64,000 nucleotides of DNA from Aculops lycopersici (GCA_015350385.1 WNKI01000001.1:5907603-5971602), one strand, 5' to 3'. Shown: positions 51,129 to 64,000, counted from the stretch's first letter. The notes: a model not told the origin generated them from the letters alone. A program made the numbers and translations.

Positions 51129-51193
<65 letters not shown>
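50970..51193. repeat. Compound microsatellite with assembly gap
   Basis: From left to right: a CT run, 24 undetermined bases in four blocks between 50998 and 51032, (GTA)n, then GTAA and GTAAC units, then about 40 bp of (CGTA)n that is self-complementary, then about 62 bp of (CT)n from 51132. The undetermined bases mark a sequencing failure or scaffold join, so the length here is not reliable. Confidence 0.9.
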
Positions 51194-51194
<1 letters not shown>

Positions 51195-54100
51195 ATATCG
51201 TGACAGTCTTTAGATTGTGCGTTCTGGCAGAAGATTGAGGAAGGCAAGTCGTAACAAGTTGTAGCAACAAGCTATGACCTTACCGTGCTTCTAACACATA
51301 GAATACCTCGGTTAGTCTTTCTGTAGGCAATAAATTACCTGCTCTGTGTATGATGGATCAACTTGTTCAGAATGAATGAGTTTTTTCGATTCGTAGCATG
51401 ATTCTAGAAAAGACTTGCAAGATTCCAAGATAGGGACAATGCCATTATCCTCTTTCACTGATTGAATTACCGACCAACTCACTAGCAAGTGCACTAGGAG
51501 AGTTTACTCAGTAATATGAACATTTGTATATATAATGATAGGACTGATGATAATGATGATGAGAAGGTGAGATAATCTTATCGTCAGTACAGATTTCTGT
51601 GCACAACTTGCGAACAAAGTTAAAAATGACAGTTTCTATCTTGCTTTGTAAACAAACAAAAAATATCAAGTTGAAGACGGGCATCAGAACCACGCACGTC
51701 CAAACTTGTTAGACACCTGACTCGTCTTATGAATAAACTTGCAATCACTTTTGAGCAGCTATAGAATACTTTTTTAACTTAAACATTGAAAATCAACACT
51801 AACAGTGAGCTAGTTACGAGCTTCAAGTTTACAAGTAGTATTTGTTCGAAGGAGATTCTGAGCCCTAGTTACTATACTCATGCAGACAGTGAGTTCAGTT
51901 AAACCTTTCCGCCCCGGAGAACTTTTACGTGTCCTAGTTACTGTGACGCAACAATCGTCGCGTAGACACTTGTTGCTCGGATAAATATTGGTTTCAATGG
52001 ACTAGCCGCTTACAAAATCCAACTTCTACTATTCACTGAGCTTCTCTCACTCACTAACAATGATCTGAATCTCTCCTAGTAAAACTTGAACCCGTATTGT
52101 GCTTGCGAACGAAGGCAGACTGTAAATAGACAACTGGGTGGCGGTGTTCTGTTTAGCTAAAGAGTAGACATGCAGTCAGACTTCGCCTGTTGCGTTCGAG
52201 CGCATTGCGTTCGTGAACTCCTCAAAGCCGCTACATTATCATAATGATAACAAGTGTCGATCAACAACGATCTTGATTGATTGACGCGAAATAGAGAGAG
52301 GTGGCAAACTTAGAGAAGCAAGTGGAGTCGAATTTGCTACTGCTACCACCAACACTGGTTGTTACAGTTGGTAATCATCTAGCTGCCAGTTGATCGACGA
52401 GAGGCAGAATATTTTTAGACACTTAGCATGTAGCGTGGCGTGGTTAGAATCAATGCCGCGAGCGCATGGTCGTCGTGGTTGCCGACATCGTTGTCTTTTT
52501 AGTCCGAATTCGATTCTACTCTCTGGTAGTATACTCGTTGGACCTCGCTGCGTTAAACTAGAGAGCAAGTCAGCAGGCCAGCCGCTGGAGGCAACGTTCC
52601 CAATGTTACATGACAACAGGAGCTTACGAACATAGCGACACTAAGCAAAGTGTCATTTGTTAGTAATCAACACAGAAGCACATCTAACACACATATAAAC
52701 ACATGTTGAACAGTTGAGAGTAGATGTTAATGGTAACATCGACCCATTAAACTAGTAGTCAGAGACACGCAAACGAGAGCTTGCTAGATGAGAAATGAAA
52801 TGATTTCTGTAAAAGGATTAGGGTAGCCGACTAGGAGGAGGATTAATACGAAGGGCAAATAGGCAAACTGCAGCTTGAAGATTCTAATTAACAGCTAAGA
52901 GGTAGACACGAAACCTACAGCGAGCAACAATTTGATGATTTGCACAAGTTCCCGAGATCGTCAACTCTTTTGATTCTCACTCAAAATACGAGCAACATCA
53001 AGTTAAGGCTAGCAATAGGAATATATTCTATTAATTAATGTTAATCCTCAAGATTAGATCGATGCAAAAGAATCGCCGTTCTCTCAGTTGGCGAGATAGT
53101 TTTAAGCTTAATTGCGCGCGTTCATGCGCGAATTTTGTTCGAATACACACACGTCAAGATAGAACTTTCAACTCATTCTCATATGTCACTACGGAAGACA
53201 AACAACAATACGGTTAGTTGGTTACAGGTAATTCAATATAGCATTCAGCAAATTAGACTGATACTGGACATAATGTGAGTTTACGATCTGATTTTATTAT
53301 GAAGTTTAACGCGAAAACAAAAGTCGAGCATGTTTTATATCGGATAACCTACAAAATGTTGAAAAATCATCACAAAAAAAGATTGCACTCTATTTTATTA
53401 GATTTTATAGTTGAAGTTGAAAACTTTCCAATCTTATCAGGTTAATTTGAGTCAGTCAAGATTCAAGCTTAAAAAACTCCCCTTATAATCAACAATAACC
53501 AGAGAGCTTTCAGGTAGACCATATAATGAATGTATAAACTATCAGCAAGGGGCGATAGATAGGGTTTGAGGGAGATGCATCGACTGATACCGTGGCCGAC
53601 CTTGTGAATTCAATATGGGATTATCTATACGATATTTGAGACATGAGAAATATGCAGTCGACTTACCCCTTGTTTCTCAATGAGCAAGTTGCTAACATTA
53701 GATGGTCGTAGTTGTTGACGACCACTTTGTTCCGAAGAGTGCAAGCTAAATAGTTGGATATCAACTACTTATCGCCGTTTTTAGTGCTGGCGTTGTTATT
53801 GTTCAGTTGGTGCTGTTGTTGTTATCATAATTGTTGCCTCTTGCAAGCTAAAGTTGTTTTCCTGGTATATTGAGTAGACTCAGCGACTTGGACATAGAGG
53901 ATTCTAGTTGCTGTTGTGCTATCATAACGACAACAACTACAACCACAACCTCAGCGGCTACCATCCTAGTTGCAAATCTATATGCACTTCCTATGCACAA
54001 TCCAGGCTCCCTTTGCCCGCGCACTAATTTCCTATGCAACCTCCTAGCCGTCAATATCGCAACTATCGCAACCAAAACAACCGCGATTATCATCAAACGC

Positions 54101-55558
54101 AACCATCACACCACAGGCCACCGCTTGAATCTCTCATCCGATCATTTGATTTGCCAGCTATGCGTTAGCTGGGCTAGCAGAGTGAGCGTTGAGAAATAGT
54201 CAGTGAGTTAGCTAGCTAGCCAGCCCGTCGTCGAGCCTATGACGACTAGCAAGCTAGCTAGTTGACTGCGATGATAGTTGCGCACAGATCACTTGCGAAG
54301 AGTTTGCTAAAGGCCTGTGGTTGGGTCGACACAGTCGTCACCGATGTTGTATTGGACAAACAGCAACTTGTAGAGTTACATTCGCGGCGGTGGCCATAGC
54401 TAGTGGTGGTGGTAAAGTTTCTACTCCATTCCTCACTCACTCCCTCGCTTGCCATATCATCACTAGCTAACAACACACAAGTAGGCTCGCCCTCGCCTGT
54501 GTTAGCCCAAGAGGCAAACAAGACGAGTACGAGTTGGGTTGTGTTGTGTTGATATTGTTACTGCTGATGCCGCCGTGAGCCACTACCGCGACATTCCAAC
54601 AAATTTCTCTCTCCCTTTCTCTGATCGATTAGATTTACTCTCGGTCTTTTAGTTTCTCTCTGTAATAGATATTGTTTGTTCAAAAGATCCGTCAGTCCTT
54701 TGGACGATGATGAGATTTTGTTGTTTTTCCTCTGTTCCAGTCACCAATATCGCTGATTTTGATCGCCTCTAACATCGCCAACGAACAACAAGTAGTCTCA
54801 ATCTGATCGATATTTAACGTTTAAGTTCATTTTGATTTGCAAATAGAGAATAAATAGCCACAAACTCTAAGAGGAGAAGAGAATCAATTTCAGATGATTA
54901 TGTGATAATAATAGTAGTAATAGTAAATATTAACCACCATCACAAATAACTCGCCCTTGCAACTGCGAACACATTCGCCTCTAACTATACGATATATTTA
55001 CAAACGAATAGACAAAAAGAGAAACAAACTCGTTGCTTTAATCGCTCACCCTTCTCTCTCGCCTACTCACACTTGTTGATAGTAAAACTCGCAATAGAAA
55101 TCTAGCCAACGATATATACAGTCGGTGAACTTTGTTCGCGAGTCTTACGGCAGGTCCAACGCAAAACTTGATCTAGCTTTTCTACAAGAGTTGTGCCCGT
55201 AGAAAAATTGTACCTGTTTTCGCGACTTTTTCCCCTGTGTGTTTATATTCTTTCAGAGAATCCCATAGACTTTTGCACTGATTTAAAATGCGCCACTAAA
55301 TGCTCATTCGATAACTTCGCGAATTAAAATTTATCGACTGTACAAGCAGTAATATTACACAGAGTAAAAGTTAGTGAGAGAGGGATAGAGGAGCATAACA
55401 CGAGAGACAAGAGAGATAGGCAGAAAAGAACACACACATATATATACACACGCGCGATCATCACCGATAGCGCATTACTGAAACCGAGCTAGCTCGCTGA
55501 CACATGGAGTCAGCGAGTTTCTTTGGCTGATTTCATCGTTCAAGTCCCAGCTCGTTAC

Positions 55559-55560
<2 letters not shown>

Positions 55561-55634
<74 letters not shown>
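55561..55634. repeat. (AC)n microsatellite
   Basis: About 37 uninterrupted AC units, followed by degenerate ACAC/AAACAGAT sequence up to about 55675. Confidence 0.97.
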
Positions 55635-55636
<2 letters not shown>

Positions 55637-56229
55637 CACATACACACAAACAGATACACACAAACAGATACACAACTTGCAAGCTTCAACGACGACGACA
55701 AGGAGAGAGCAAGAGAGCGGCCTAGCTGAAAGCACGCAGACTTATCAGCGAATTGGAGAAGGCGAGAGGGATAGGGAGCGTAAAATTGCAAAGCGAAAGC
55801 GAATAGGCCGATGGTGGTGGTAGTGGTGCACAAAATACGCGTATTATTCAACAGGTTTCCATGATATCAAATTATCATTATTATTATTATTATTGTGTTT
55901 TTGTTACCCGGCAAATTGCAAGCACAAAAAATTGTTGATCAGCTTGCCATTATCTCCACCAACTTCAAGTTTTCATTTTAACCCTTCAGGTGTGGAGCGG
56001 TCATTCTAGAGATAGGTTATCATAAGGATAGATATTGATACTATTTGCAAAATTATATCACTCAAGCATCAGATTTATATGCATATGTATGTTCATATAT
56101 ATTTATATAAATATTACTCTTGATTAGTACGAGAAGAACAAGAAAGATTACATTACAATACTGCGATATATTAGAGTTCAGAAGAGCGAATATCAGAATC
56201 AACATCAGAAAGAAGAGGGACCTGCAAAT

Positions 56230-59200
56230 ATGTTCCACCTACACAAGCCACATCTCTCTGGCTCAATACACAGTGGCCACTTCATGGTCTCTAGATTAGA
56301 TGATGACGAGGAGGATAACAATGATCCAGCTGACGATTCGAGCGAGAGCGAGAGGGATAATGCAAATAGTGTTGCGATTGATATTAACAACCTAGAGTCG
56401 GCTTTGGATGCATCAAATAATTTGGACTTAACGTATCGTGTTGAGAGTCCAACTACGTGCAAGAACGAGCAGCTTACTAGTTGGAATGACTTGGATAGAC
56501 CGGCCAAGCATTCACAAAATCAGTACCTAACATATTATACTAATACCTATGCAAACAATAATAACAACTCAAACCAAGGGAACGAGGATGATATTGTTGT
56601 TGCACCTGTTGATGCCACAACGACCTCCCGGCGAGGTGGCCTCGTCAAGGGTTCAAGTACTGGTAGTGACGGTTTGGTCACCTTACAGCATACCTCCGGA
56701 GTGGGATTAACACGAATTCTTAGCCCAAGCTCAAACCAGCTATCTCGCATGTCCTCAACGGGCTCATCGTCGATTATCTCCGGCTCATTACAACTCGAGC
56801 CAAAAACCTCAAGTGATCATCATCTTCACCATCAACACCAACAGCATCGCTACAACGCGGGCGCCATCTCATTTGCTCAAGGTGATCCCCAGGGCGACGA
56901 AAGTAATGATTTGTATTCAACTAGTGGCATAAGTACAAGTATGGACGTTATCCATACACCAAGTAACAATATGGCCTGCTGCGATCACCAACAACAGTTA
57001 GAACAACAACAGCAACTTATGCAAGATAACCACCTATCAATGCAAAGACACTTACAACCAAGACAGGCGGTTACTATTGACACATCGTTGACAAAACTGT
57101 TTGAGACCATGTCATTGTATTATTCGACGAGTTTAACATCGCCCAAGTGGAAGTCATTTAAGGGATTGAAATTAAGATTGAAAAACAAAATTAGATTGAA
57201 CAATTTGATCTGGCGAACATGGTTCCTGCAATATATTAGGGGTCGCCGGCCACCGGGTTGCACCTTTACGGCCCCGGCCGAGACTGACGTGCATAAGAAA
57301 ACTGAGACGGTTGTTTTGGAGGGAAAGTACTGGAAGAGAAAAGAGAAGGCAATTGCTGATGAATACAAGAAGTGGCGCATATTCACCGTTCAAAAGAGTC
57401 AAGTTAATTATTTCAGGCCGGTAAGTTGATGCGCATATGACTTTTGTTGCTATTCTTAAACTTTTGCGCCTCGGCTGCAGAAGTAGACCTAAACCTACTC
57501 ATTCAAACAACTAACTCTTATTCCTCTTCTTGCACAAATTTCACCCATCAACAATCACTAATCCAATTTGCGATTGTTCACTCTCGCTTCATCATCGCAC
57601 CCCACCTACTGACCCACTATGCGTCGTGGCTATCATCATTGCCAACTGTCTAACCAAAATGGACGCTTCACTCTTGTATCTGCTGTTTTTATCAACTTTT
57701 TTGCGCCTGCCTGTTTATTTCATTTCGATTGCTCATTGATTTCTCTTCTGATCTCCCTCTCTTTCTCTCTATCTATCTCGCCTCTCTTCTCCCTCGCCTC
57801 CTCCTACTTCTCCACTATCTGTCATGTGTCGCCACCGCGGCTTGATTTGTTGTATTTTGTCCTTTTCTGGCATTGCTCTCTTATATCCCCATCGGACGCT
57901 TCAACTACCATCGCCGCAACCATCAACACAATCACTGCATGATTACCTATCGCTCGCCAACATCTATCATCACACTTGCTGCTCCTGCTGCCTTCTATGC
58001 CGCTTGTCTGCTTCTCTCCACTGCTCACTTATCACGTGATATTCACATGTACCGCGCGCGCTTCTGTCCATAGAGTTCATTTGACTGGGACAGCCGTGCT
58101 GCGAATTTAGCCTCGACCTGCTCTATGTATGGTCCAGAGTACGGCCACTTCTATCCAGATTATGATATGAACTTAGCCTACAACCTGAACAACTTGCCGC
58201 CCATGATTGAGGAAGGTATTGAACCAGGTGATAGTGGGCAATACTATTCGCCTATGCTACAACCCTCGCTGCCCCAACAGCAGCACCCACAGCAGCAACT
58301 TTCGGGCCTCTTGCTGTCATCTCAGCAACCAATACAACAACAAATACCTACAACATCAACATCAACAACGGCCCTAGCTGCACAACATCATCAACATCAG
58401 CAATCACAGCATGCAACAAGTAGCAACAATAATGGCGCCATCCAGCAGCATCAGCACCATCTTCAGCATCAACAACAACACCATCATCAACAACAACGAC
58501 TCTCCTCGCCCGAACAGAGTATCTCAGCCGCTTCAGAGCAACTTTATGCTTTCGATGGCACACCTGTTGTCCCTCACCTGTTTAGCGCTGGCGGGGGAGG
58601 AATTGGATCTCGAGGTGGGACGGAGACTAGGCGAGCTTGTCATATTAATGCCGAGCAGAAGCGAAGGTGTAATATAAAGAATGGCTTCGATACACTCAAG
58701 TCCATCTTACCCTCAATCAATCAGAATGTCAACGTTAAGATAAGCAAGGCTTCGATGTTGCAGAAGGCGGCGTTATACATTTCAGCACTAAGCACCGAGC
58801 AAAAGCATCAAGCCGATGAGCAAGCTGTACTCAAGCAACAGATTGAAACATTGAAATCAACCATCAGATCCTATCAGAGTCAGCTACCTGCTTCTGGTGG
58901 CCCAGTTGGGTGCCAAAGCTCTAGTCAGGCGCGCGATATGTTGCAAGCTTATGTTCGTCGAAGAACATTAGAGAATTGGAAATTTTGGATATTTAGCCTA
59001 ATAATCGAACCATTATTTGAGACATATTACAACACAGTTAGCACAACCTCATTTGCCGAGGCCTGCAAAACAATATCCCACTGGTTGGATAGAAGTTGCG
59101 GCTTGGTATCACTTAGAAAGGAGGCCTTGGATTCATTGACTTTCCTAAGCACGAGTACAAATATTTTGAACACTCCTCAAACACTGCCCACCGAAGCTGT

Positions 59201-59369
59201 AGATGCCGTTAGAAACCAGCAGCAACAGCAACCGCTACAACAACAGCAACAACAACAAATACAATCACAAACACAACTACAACATCCGCGACCACCACAG
59301 CATCAGCAGCAGCAACAACAACAACAACAACCTTATAATGGCAGCACAACATTTTATTTCGCCAGCTAA
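56230..59369 (+). CDS. Mondo: Mondo (MondoA/ChREBP) glucose-sensing bHLH-ZIP factor, two exons
   Basis: Exon 1 is 56230-57420 and exon 2 is 58074-59369, joined in phase 0 across a 653-bp intron (CCG|GTAAGT ... CCATAG|AGT), giving 828 residues. MCR1 is at the start (SIHSGHFMVS, residues 12-21). A Ser/Gln/Asn-rich stretch follows. The Mondo conserved region at about 286-390 carries SLTKLFETMSLYYS, SPKWKSFKGLKLRLKNKIRL and IWRTWFLQY. Exon 2 begins SSFDWDSRAANLAS, then Gln-rich sequence, then bHLH-ZIP at about 583-690 (CHINAEQKRRCNIKNGFDTL). The dimerisation/cytoplasmic-localisation domain follows (RRTLENWKFWIFSLIIEPLFE, to STSTNIL). Mondo with Mlx binds ChoRE sites and drives carbohydrate-response genes. 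It is shorter than the fly protein because the central activation region is compact. The N-terminal glucose-sensing and C-terminal DNA-binding halves are both present. Confidence 0.95.
57421..58073 (+). other. Mondo intron
   Basis: 653 bp, strongly pyrimidine-rich (TCT, CTC) towards its 3' half. It is open in several frames by composition only. An in-frame TAG sits directly before the exon 2 boundary, which confirms that exon 2 is entered by splicing. Confidence 0.8.
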
Positions 59370-62199
59370 GGCCAAGTTGCTGTTCAGCTAGTTTGCAGAT
59401 CACGAATTCTTTACCGATGCGATGAGTTGCAGCACTTGCGTCTCAGAAGCTCTCATGGGTGCAAATTGCTTTCAGTTGGTCCTCGGTTGAGCACCAAGTG
59501 CTTTTGGAGTCACTTATGTATGCAAATCAGGTCCATTGCGTTGGTCATCTTACGTAATGGCGCGCAATGCCTACTGCGCGTAATTAGTTGTTAGCAGGTA
59601 ATCGCCACTAAGTCGAGCCAATTATCGCCCCTGAATATAACACATAGTTCGACCCTCTCCCTGTCTCTGTATGTGTGGTCTCAGTTGAGAGTTGGAGTGT
59701 GGGAACTGATCGTGATTATACAACATTCATCACAAGATCTCCCTCACTCTGTAGCTGATATCAGACCTCATTAGTTGCGTAACTTCGCAATCGAAACTGG
59801 CTTGGAGTCAGACGGTAGACTTGTCCCATCTTTAGACATCGGGGCGCCGATTGATTCACACCACCGATTGGATCCCAGTGTTCGCGTGAAGAAAACATCG
59901 TGATTCAAACTCGAGTTTCTCACTCGAGGACTCGACGATAATAATTCAGTTTGGAATATTGGGAAAATTGCCACTTTGCGCCTCAATGGGCTAATCCTGC
60001 GCGAGTTTCTAGCTAGACTAGGCCAACCACCAACTCGTGAAGAATCATCATACCAGAGTTAGTTCCAAGTGAGCTCCAACTTCCTTTGAAAAGAATAAAA
60101 TGAGCAACAATTACAACATTAGGAACAACACTGCGACATTCCCTCTCATTGAGATGAATATACTAAAGTTTCGAGATTACCCTTGGTATCGCTGCCGTGT
60201 CAGAGGTCGAAATAGCGTGAAAATAAATTCAAATTTTGGGTTTAAATCCTGGTTCAGCTTTCCAGGTCCAGGATATTCGGCGCTTATGTGCACAATTGAC
60301 GGATTCTAGCCTAGTTAACACCATTTACACGCACTTTAAATCCAATTTAGATCAAACAATATTCAACGTTATGAATATGAATTGAATTTTCTTGGGTCAC
60401 CTCGTAGCAACCTGATTTTTAACAATATTATAAAGCCCAAAGGCCCGACAAAGTAAATGAGCAGTCTTATGCTTGATAGCGGCGAGGGCCAGTAGTCGTA
60501 GGTTGCCAATGTATTCAAATGTACCCAATTTCACTCGCGTAGTTTTCTGGTTTTGTTGCTGTTTCTGCCTCCCTAGTTGAATCAATGGGACTAGTTGGCC
60601 AATTTCTAGTTAGTGATGCGTATGAATTTCTTGATTTGTGGAACGTCCGAGGGGAGGAAGTAAGTTTGCGAATTGGACTAGAACTGCTCTCTTTTAGGTT
60701 TCTTTATACAACCAGAAATGTTACAATTGTTTTTGGGTTCGGTGGATAGAACCTACCGGTCAAGTCTTTCACAGGCTTTCAATCTAGCACTAACAACTCG
60801 GGCATCTTCGACTCGTTGGTGGATGTCCGAGTTTCTGACGTCTTTGTGTGGAGCTGACCACTTTTATCCAGCAACATGGCAGGCCATAGAAGGTTTCTGC
60901 TCCTCCCTCTCTTTGATAGCGGTAAAAATACACAGTAGCAACATGAATGACGCTCAAATCATTCTTGCTTGTTGCTTTGACATCCAGAATCAAGAAGCCA
61001 CCGCTGACCAATGTCACCATCATCAGTAGCAACAGAATGATTGCTTCTATTCTCTTACTCTTGTACCCATGATTAGCCACCACAATGATAGGCTACCTAT
61101 GGTTGCTTCTAGTTGTCAGGTTGTACATTTGGCGTAAAATTCATTGAACTTTTCATCAGACACATGAGATGATGAGTGTCTCCCTACGCTTAAAAGTGGG
61201 ACATGGGCGAGAACATGAGTCAGTTTGTGACCACTCCGAAGATGTCATAGTTCGCCTTGTGGCCTGTCTCATGATGGCGATGGCAAAAATGAGCCACTAT
61301 TAAGCTGTCAGACTAGAACTGCGAGCTTCCCGTTCGTCTTATCGCTGTTTCTTCCCTAAATTTGACCATTTCTCTGCTACGGCCTCTCTATTTCATAGAT
61401 TTTGGGTTGATATGTGATTTCTTAGGATGTGGCGGTCAGCTTTGTCTCGAGTACAACTTTTGATACGACCAATCCGATGCCAAAATCAGGGTCACATTCT
61501 CTTTGCTTGTTGCCTCTTTTTTGGTTTATCCTTTCTAACTGACCAATGCAACATTATTTAGGTTTCTAGCTTTGCTAGGCCGAATAAGTCGTATCTGCAA
61601 AGGCGAGCAAAATAATACTTTGCTAAATATGTACAACTCGGCACCACTAATAAGACAAATCCTACCTGACAGAAGCAATAAATTAGAGACTATTGGTGCT
61701 TAATATAAAATAACGTGGATGTAAGTTTTTGTCGCAGCGAATAAAAAATAGTTCACTCGTTACGAGCGAACTTTTTCGAGGCCCCATTTTTGGTCCTGTA
61801 ATAACGTAACGCGTTTCTTGCACAGTCCTACTTAACACATGCATGTTGGAATTATATCATCGTATCTTGAAAATGACTCATCATTCAATATTCTTTTGGT
61901 CATTCGAAAACAAAGTTCAGCTTATTCTGAAACAAGAAATCAACAGGTAGGTTTGATTTTTGCACTCTTTTCATTTGAATTCGAAAATTCAGAAATCGAT
62001 ATGAAAACTGTATTCTAACTCTGATAAACAACGGAGTTGGGAGTATTTTGTATTATTGATGATGCTGAGTAAGATTGGAATTGTGTAGTAGCCAACTAGT
62101 TCTCTTTTGACACTTTACAAATTGAGATATTGAGGGCGAGAAGCTAGACATAAATCATGACTACTGCAGTCCTATTGTTATATACACTATTAGAATGGC
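59370..62199. other. Non-coding sequence downstream of Mondo
   Basis: Short open frames here (for example 59771-59986 minus, 60718-61029 plus) have no recognisable content. A YGTGGGAA CSL-type match is at 59698-59705. I see no other feature. Confidence 0.5.
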
Positions 62200-62632
62200 C
62201 GTTTCCTCAAACCAACAACAGTTTGTTGAGCGAGTACAACATCACGGGAGGATATCCCATTACCTGACCATATCAACACCAACTTGGGAAAAAATCATCA
62301 ACCCCCAACCGTTTGACCAGTACAGTAAGTAGGGCACCCAATTCACCAAACAGTCGATGAAGAAAATATCATCGTCACTCCAGGTAAAAAGTGGGCACGG
62401 AACAAAAGTCAAGTGCTCCATGTTTGGACAACTAAATTTCCTCCTGAATGCCCTTGGGTTTGGTCTCATGATATTGTACGAATAACAAGCAATTCACAAA
62501 CGACGACCAAATCGAGGAGAACAGTACTTCGCTTGACCACTTGACGGGCAGGTATCCAGTCGAGTGTGCATCAGACCAACAGTCGCCAAAGTTTTCATTC
62601 AAGTATAGATTTCCAGAAGACTCGCACACTTG
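62200..62632 (+). pseudogene. Coding-like degenerate tandem repeat, probable gene relic
   Basis: Translated on the plus strand, two stretches about 300 bp apart resemble one another. The first, near 62212-62270, reads NNSLLSEYNITGGYPIT. The second, near 62500-62630, reads ENSTSLDHLTGRYPVECASD and goes on to PKFSFKYRFPEDS before a stop. The DNA around the two stretches also aligns loosely, as do the segments that precede them (CAATTCACCAAAC near 62340 and CAATTCACAAACG near 62490). Keeping a protein reading requires changing frame several times. The minus strand also shows open frames (62260-62629) that I do not trust. I read this as a decayed or intron-split repeat-containing gene of unknown family. 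Confidence 0.3.
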
Positions 62633-64000
62633 AATGATACCAACCTTCTCTATTCAAATTCACTGAATCATGGGCAGAATTCATTAATATTCTTTTGAAG
62701 AAGTCGGAATCAAACAGAAAAAGAGGCAAGATACTCAAGCATCGAGCGAGTTCTATTCTTACTTGCATCGATTACAACTCCGAAAATCCCCATGTTTGTA
62801 TCTAAACAAACTCACTTATCTCAACACAAAAAACTAGAATACCTCGATTGCTTGGGGGTTTGTCCGATGTCCAAGCAACTCTCCGGTGGTCAATGTCGTC
62901 TTTTTGTTGATATAAGTCTAGAACTGGTGTTGCCGGATATCAAAACCTAGAAGAGTCGAATGATCGGCAATGGATCCAATGCAAATTAATGATTTTTTAA
63001 TCAACGTAAACAATGTTCAATGTCGCGTGAACAAGCACAAGTGACCAACCAAACCTTGAGTTGAGCTCCTGGAGTAAGATGTCCAGTGGCAAATCTGGTG
63101 ACAGTGGTGGCGTGTCTCCTATTGCAAGCATTGGCAACCAAAAAAGGAGCGGACTCAAGAAATAGAACGGGGCCAAGCAGGAAACTCTTCCTGCTTTTGA
63201 GTGGCATATTTTTTGGCCAAAAAACTATTCGTGGTCGACTGGCACCATTGACTCAAAGAAAGTTTGGTAGCCGTGGCCAATCATAAAATGTCCACCAATA
63301 GGCTGCATGTTTGCAGTGAATTAGCCTTCGAAAACTGACCAGTTGCATTGATTTATATTTTTCTATCAAAGAAGTAGCAAACGGCGGTGGGCTAGCAATA
63401 GTCAGTGACCACTGGTCAGCGTTCACCAGTCAGCGACGCAATTCAATATTTCCGCTTCCTTTTGAGCAGTTGTCCAGTAACTCTGTAGCCAATGTAGACT
63501 TTGAAAGTTTTTGAAGATTCTTCTAGGGCGTAAAATTTATGTGACATTGCACATTGAAGGCTAGATCCTGTGTTGCCATTTATGATCCAATTTTGCTTGC
63601 ATAAGTCTTAAAATGACATGACCGAACAACTGGACGCTGCTCTCTTAATAGCCTTGAGTTCTTGGTTCTAGGTGGAGGAGAAACTGCAAAATTAAGAGCA
63701 AAAATGAACATCACCTGCCTCAACAAGGAAACCCAGAGGAGCCGACCAACAACAGTGAGCACATTATAGAACTGCGCGACGCAAAGGCTTCCGGTTTGTG
63801 GAAAAATTTAAACTATCGACAGATAACACAGAGGCGGTAAATCGGGCCAAGTCGGAATGAAAGTGAAATGATTTGTGCCATTGCCATGCACACCGGAAAT
63901 TGGTCGTGTGCTAGCCGAGAAGTATTGGTATCACCTGTCTAGTTGCCGCTGGCGCGCGCGCGACTAACAGAGTGGGCAAGAAATAAGTTTTAACGGCTCG
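62633..64000. other. Non-coding sequence to window end
   Basis: Only short open frames without recognisable domains (for example 63086-63286 plus, which starts with a hydrophobic stretch, and 63580-63762 minus). An exon of a gene beyond the window edge cannot be excluded. Confidence 0.45.

Larger units (their letters stand above)
48853..56229. other. 7.4-kb non-coding region between G-gamma and Mondo
   Basis: No firm gene. The open frames at 49186-49716 (both strands) overlap each other and match nothing I can place. The region holds a Tc1/mariner-type MITE at 50303-50520, a partly unsequenced low-complexity block at about 50970-51193, a CA microsatellite at 55561-55634, and several AT-rich tracts. 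The part next to Mondo probably holds its promoter and 5' UTR. Otherwise I see nothing I can name. Confidence 0.5.

Noticed and set aside
62432..62629. Minus frame with LPVKW, resembling the tyrosine-kinase PVKWMAPE motif
   Set aside because: Neither the DFG nor the downstream DVWSFG motif is present. The plus strand reads more like protein there.
1..64000. tRNA, rRNA, snRNA or CRISPR features
   Set aside because: I looked for T-loop and B-box patterns, U1/U6 starts and spaced repeats by eye and found no convincing case. A covariance-model scan would be needed to exclude tRNAs.

Overview
This window is nuclear DNA from a small-genome invertebrate animal, most likely an arthropod. Protein matches recalled from family knowledge are closest to arthropod forms: Suppressor of Hairless, mushroom-bodies-tiny PAK, a Ggamma30A-like gamma subunit and Mondo. 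Several genes are intronless or nearly so. UNC79 is one open reading frame of 9.1 kb. The introns that remain are mostly about 70-150 bp with GTAAGT donors, and several poly(A) signals touch or overlap stop codons. This pattern would fit a streamlined mite genome such as an eriophyoid, but the species assignment is inference only. No rRNA, CRISPR or prokaryotic feature was seen.

Layout. 1-9030: a Hes/hairy-class bHLH gene (+), GOT1 (-, two exons), a TPR/J-domain protein with an N-terminal SUMO-interacting-type motif (+), and Su(H)/RBPJ (-, five coding exons, reconstructed here to 1009 codons with a very long Q/H-rich N-terminus). 9031-15937: non-coding. 15938-18513: a secreted orphan (+) and NDOR1 (-). 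18514-23102: non-coding. 23103-33931: a dense block with a DOMON/cytochrome-b561 reductase, a triple-BRCT protein, CHMP2A (-), MRPL24, a COMMD4 lacking its COMM domain, the group II PAK mbt, and an orphan (-). 34588-44062: UNC79 (-), preceded 16 nt upstream by a stand-alone POLG2 C-terminal domain on the same strand. 44726-48229: an apparent importin-7/8 N-terminus fused to the C-terminal two thirds of Nup205. 48652-48852: a G-gamma subunit (-). 48853-56229: non-coding, with microsatellites, a sequencing gap and a Tc1/mariner-type MITE. 56230-59369: Mondo (+, two exons). 59370-64000: no firm gene, with a decayed coding-like repeat near 62.2-62.6 kb.

Shared themes. Two nuclear components of Notch signalling lie within 9 kb of each other: Su(H) and a Hes-class repressor, whose family is the classic target of Su(H). 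The long non-coding stretches flank Su(H), the DOMON/b561 reductase and Mondo, while housekeeping genes are tightly packed. The most unusual items are the importin-7/8::Nup205 chimera, the probable dicistronic POLG2-domain/UNC79 pair, the SUMO-binding-type motif on a DNAJC7-like co-chaperone, the truncated COMMD4, and the enlarged Su(H) and bHLH loop.
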